Positions 4,957-5,065 of a DNA stretch of 5,065 nt are shown here, piece by piece (positions within the stretch are counted from its first letter, which is position 1; every line of letters starts with the position of its first letter). Position numbers and translations under genes: made by a program. Under the pieces are notes generated by a model. The model was given only the letters and a program-made list of their open reading frames with translations. It did no database searches and was not told the origin of the DNA. The stretch spans positions 1-5,065 of the forward strand of contig JBLHIC010000138.1 in the NCBI GenBank assembly GCA_047614245.1, written 5' to 3'. The DNA is from Ulvibacter sp047614245 (GTDB taxonomy: Bacteria; Bacteroidota; Bacteroidia; Flavobacteriales; Flavobacteriaceae).

Positions 4957-5005
4957 CTTCGAGAGCCCCAGCTATTCCCTATCGCTGACTCTGAGGCTCT
5001 CGAAG
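4957..5005 (+). repeat. Long imperfect palindrome directly after the rimO stop codon
   Basis: CTTCGAGAGCC at 4957-4967 pairs perfectly over 11 bp with GGCTCTCGAAG at 4995-5005. Inside, CAGC at 4969-4972 pairs with GCTG at 4984-4987. The structure begins on the first base after the rimO TAG. No T run follows directly (the next Ts are at 5051-5057, 45 bases on), so it is not a textbook terminator, though it may stabilise or end the message. The CTGAG-GCTCTCGAAG arm resembles palindromic REP-like sequences common in Bacteroidota intergenic DNA. Confidence 0.75.
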
Positions 5006-5065
5006 AGTCCATGATTCAAGCAAATAGGCATCAATTTACTCCTTAATAACTTTTTTTGACTAAAA

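Noticed and set aside
4972..5044. 19-codon minus-strand open frame (ATG at 5031-5029) with an AAGGAG sequence at a good Shine-Dalgarno distance
   Set aside because: It is very short, overlaps the palindrome after rimO, has no promoter visible in the window, and this phylum generally does not use Shine-Dalgarno sequences.
5006..5065. Terminator ending in the T run at 5051-5057
   Set aside because: Only a weak 4-5 bp pairing can be drawn just before the T run, and the strong palindrome at 4957-5005 is 45 bases away. Nothing else is recognisable in this tail.

Overview
This window looks like an ordinary stretch of housekeeping chromosome from a member of the Bacteroidota, most likely the family Flavobacteriaceae. 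The evidence is the gene order cinA, rpmB, rpmG, a DUF4295 small protein, ftsY, rimO, together with low G+C content, AT-rich start regions without Shine-Dalgarno sequences, and two exact matches to the Bacteroidota -7 promoter element TAnnTTTG. All recognised genes are on the plus strand and appear intact. I see no insertion sequence, CRISPR array, tRNA or rRNA.

Layout. Bases 1-35 may be the last codons of an upstream gene. cinA (40-1287) encodes a full two-domain CinA/PncC protein. A promoter at 1294-1328 drives a compact ribosomal-protein operon: rpmB (L28), rpmG (zinc-free L33) and a 50-residue DUF4295 protein at 1861-2013. The operon closes with a strong intrinsic terminator at 2035-2064. 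A 261-base gap (2065-2325) has no convincing gene but holds several inverted repeats, the last a GC-rich hairpin 6 bases before the ftsY start codon. ftsY (2326-3279) encodes the signal recognition particle receptor. A 375-base gap follows, with a 14-bp-period purine-rich tandem repeat starting at the ftsY stop, further short repeats and two hairpin candidates, and the rimO promoter at 3604-3633. rimO (3655-4956) encodes the S12 methylthiotransferase. An 11-bp perfect stem begins on the base after its stop codon.

How the genes relate. Most of the window serves the ribosome: L28 and L33 are large-subunit proteins, the DUF4295 product is probably a ribosomal protein too, RimO modifies S12, and FtsY brings translating ribosomes to the membrane. 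CinA belongs to NAD salvage or nucleotide clean-up and is functionally separate. The three ribosomal genes form one transcription unit; ftsY and rimO are probably separate units, since a promoter lies directly before rimO.

I found no novel multi-gene system. The points worth a second look are in the non-coding DNA: the possible structured leader of ftsY, the 14-bp repeat array, and the palindrome abutting rimO. The small DUF4295 gene is also easy to miss.
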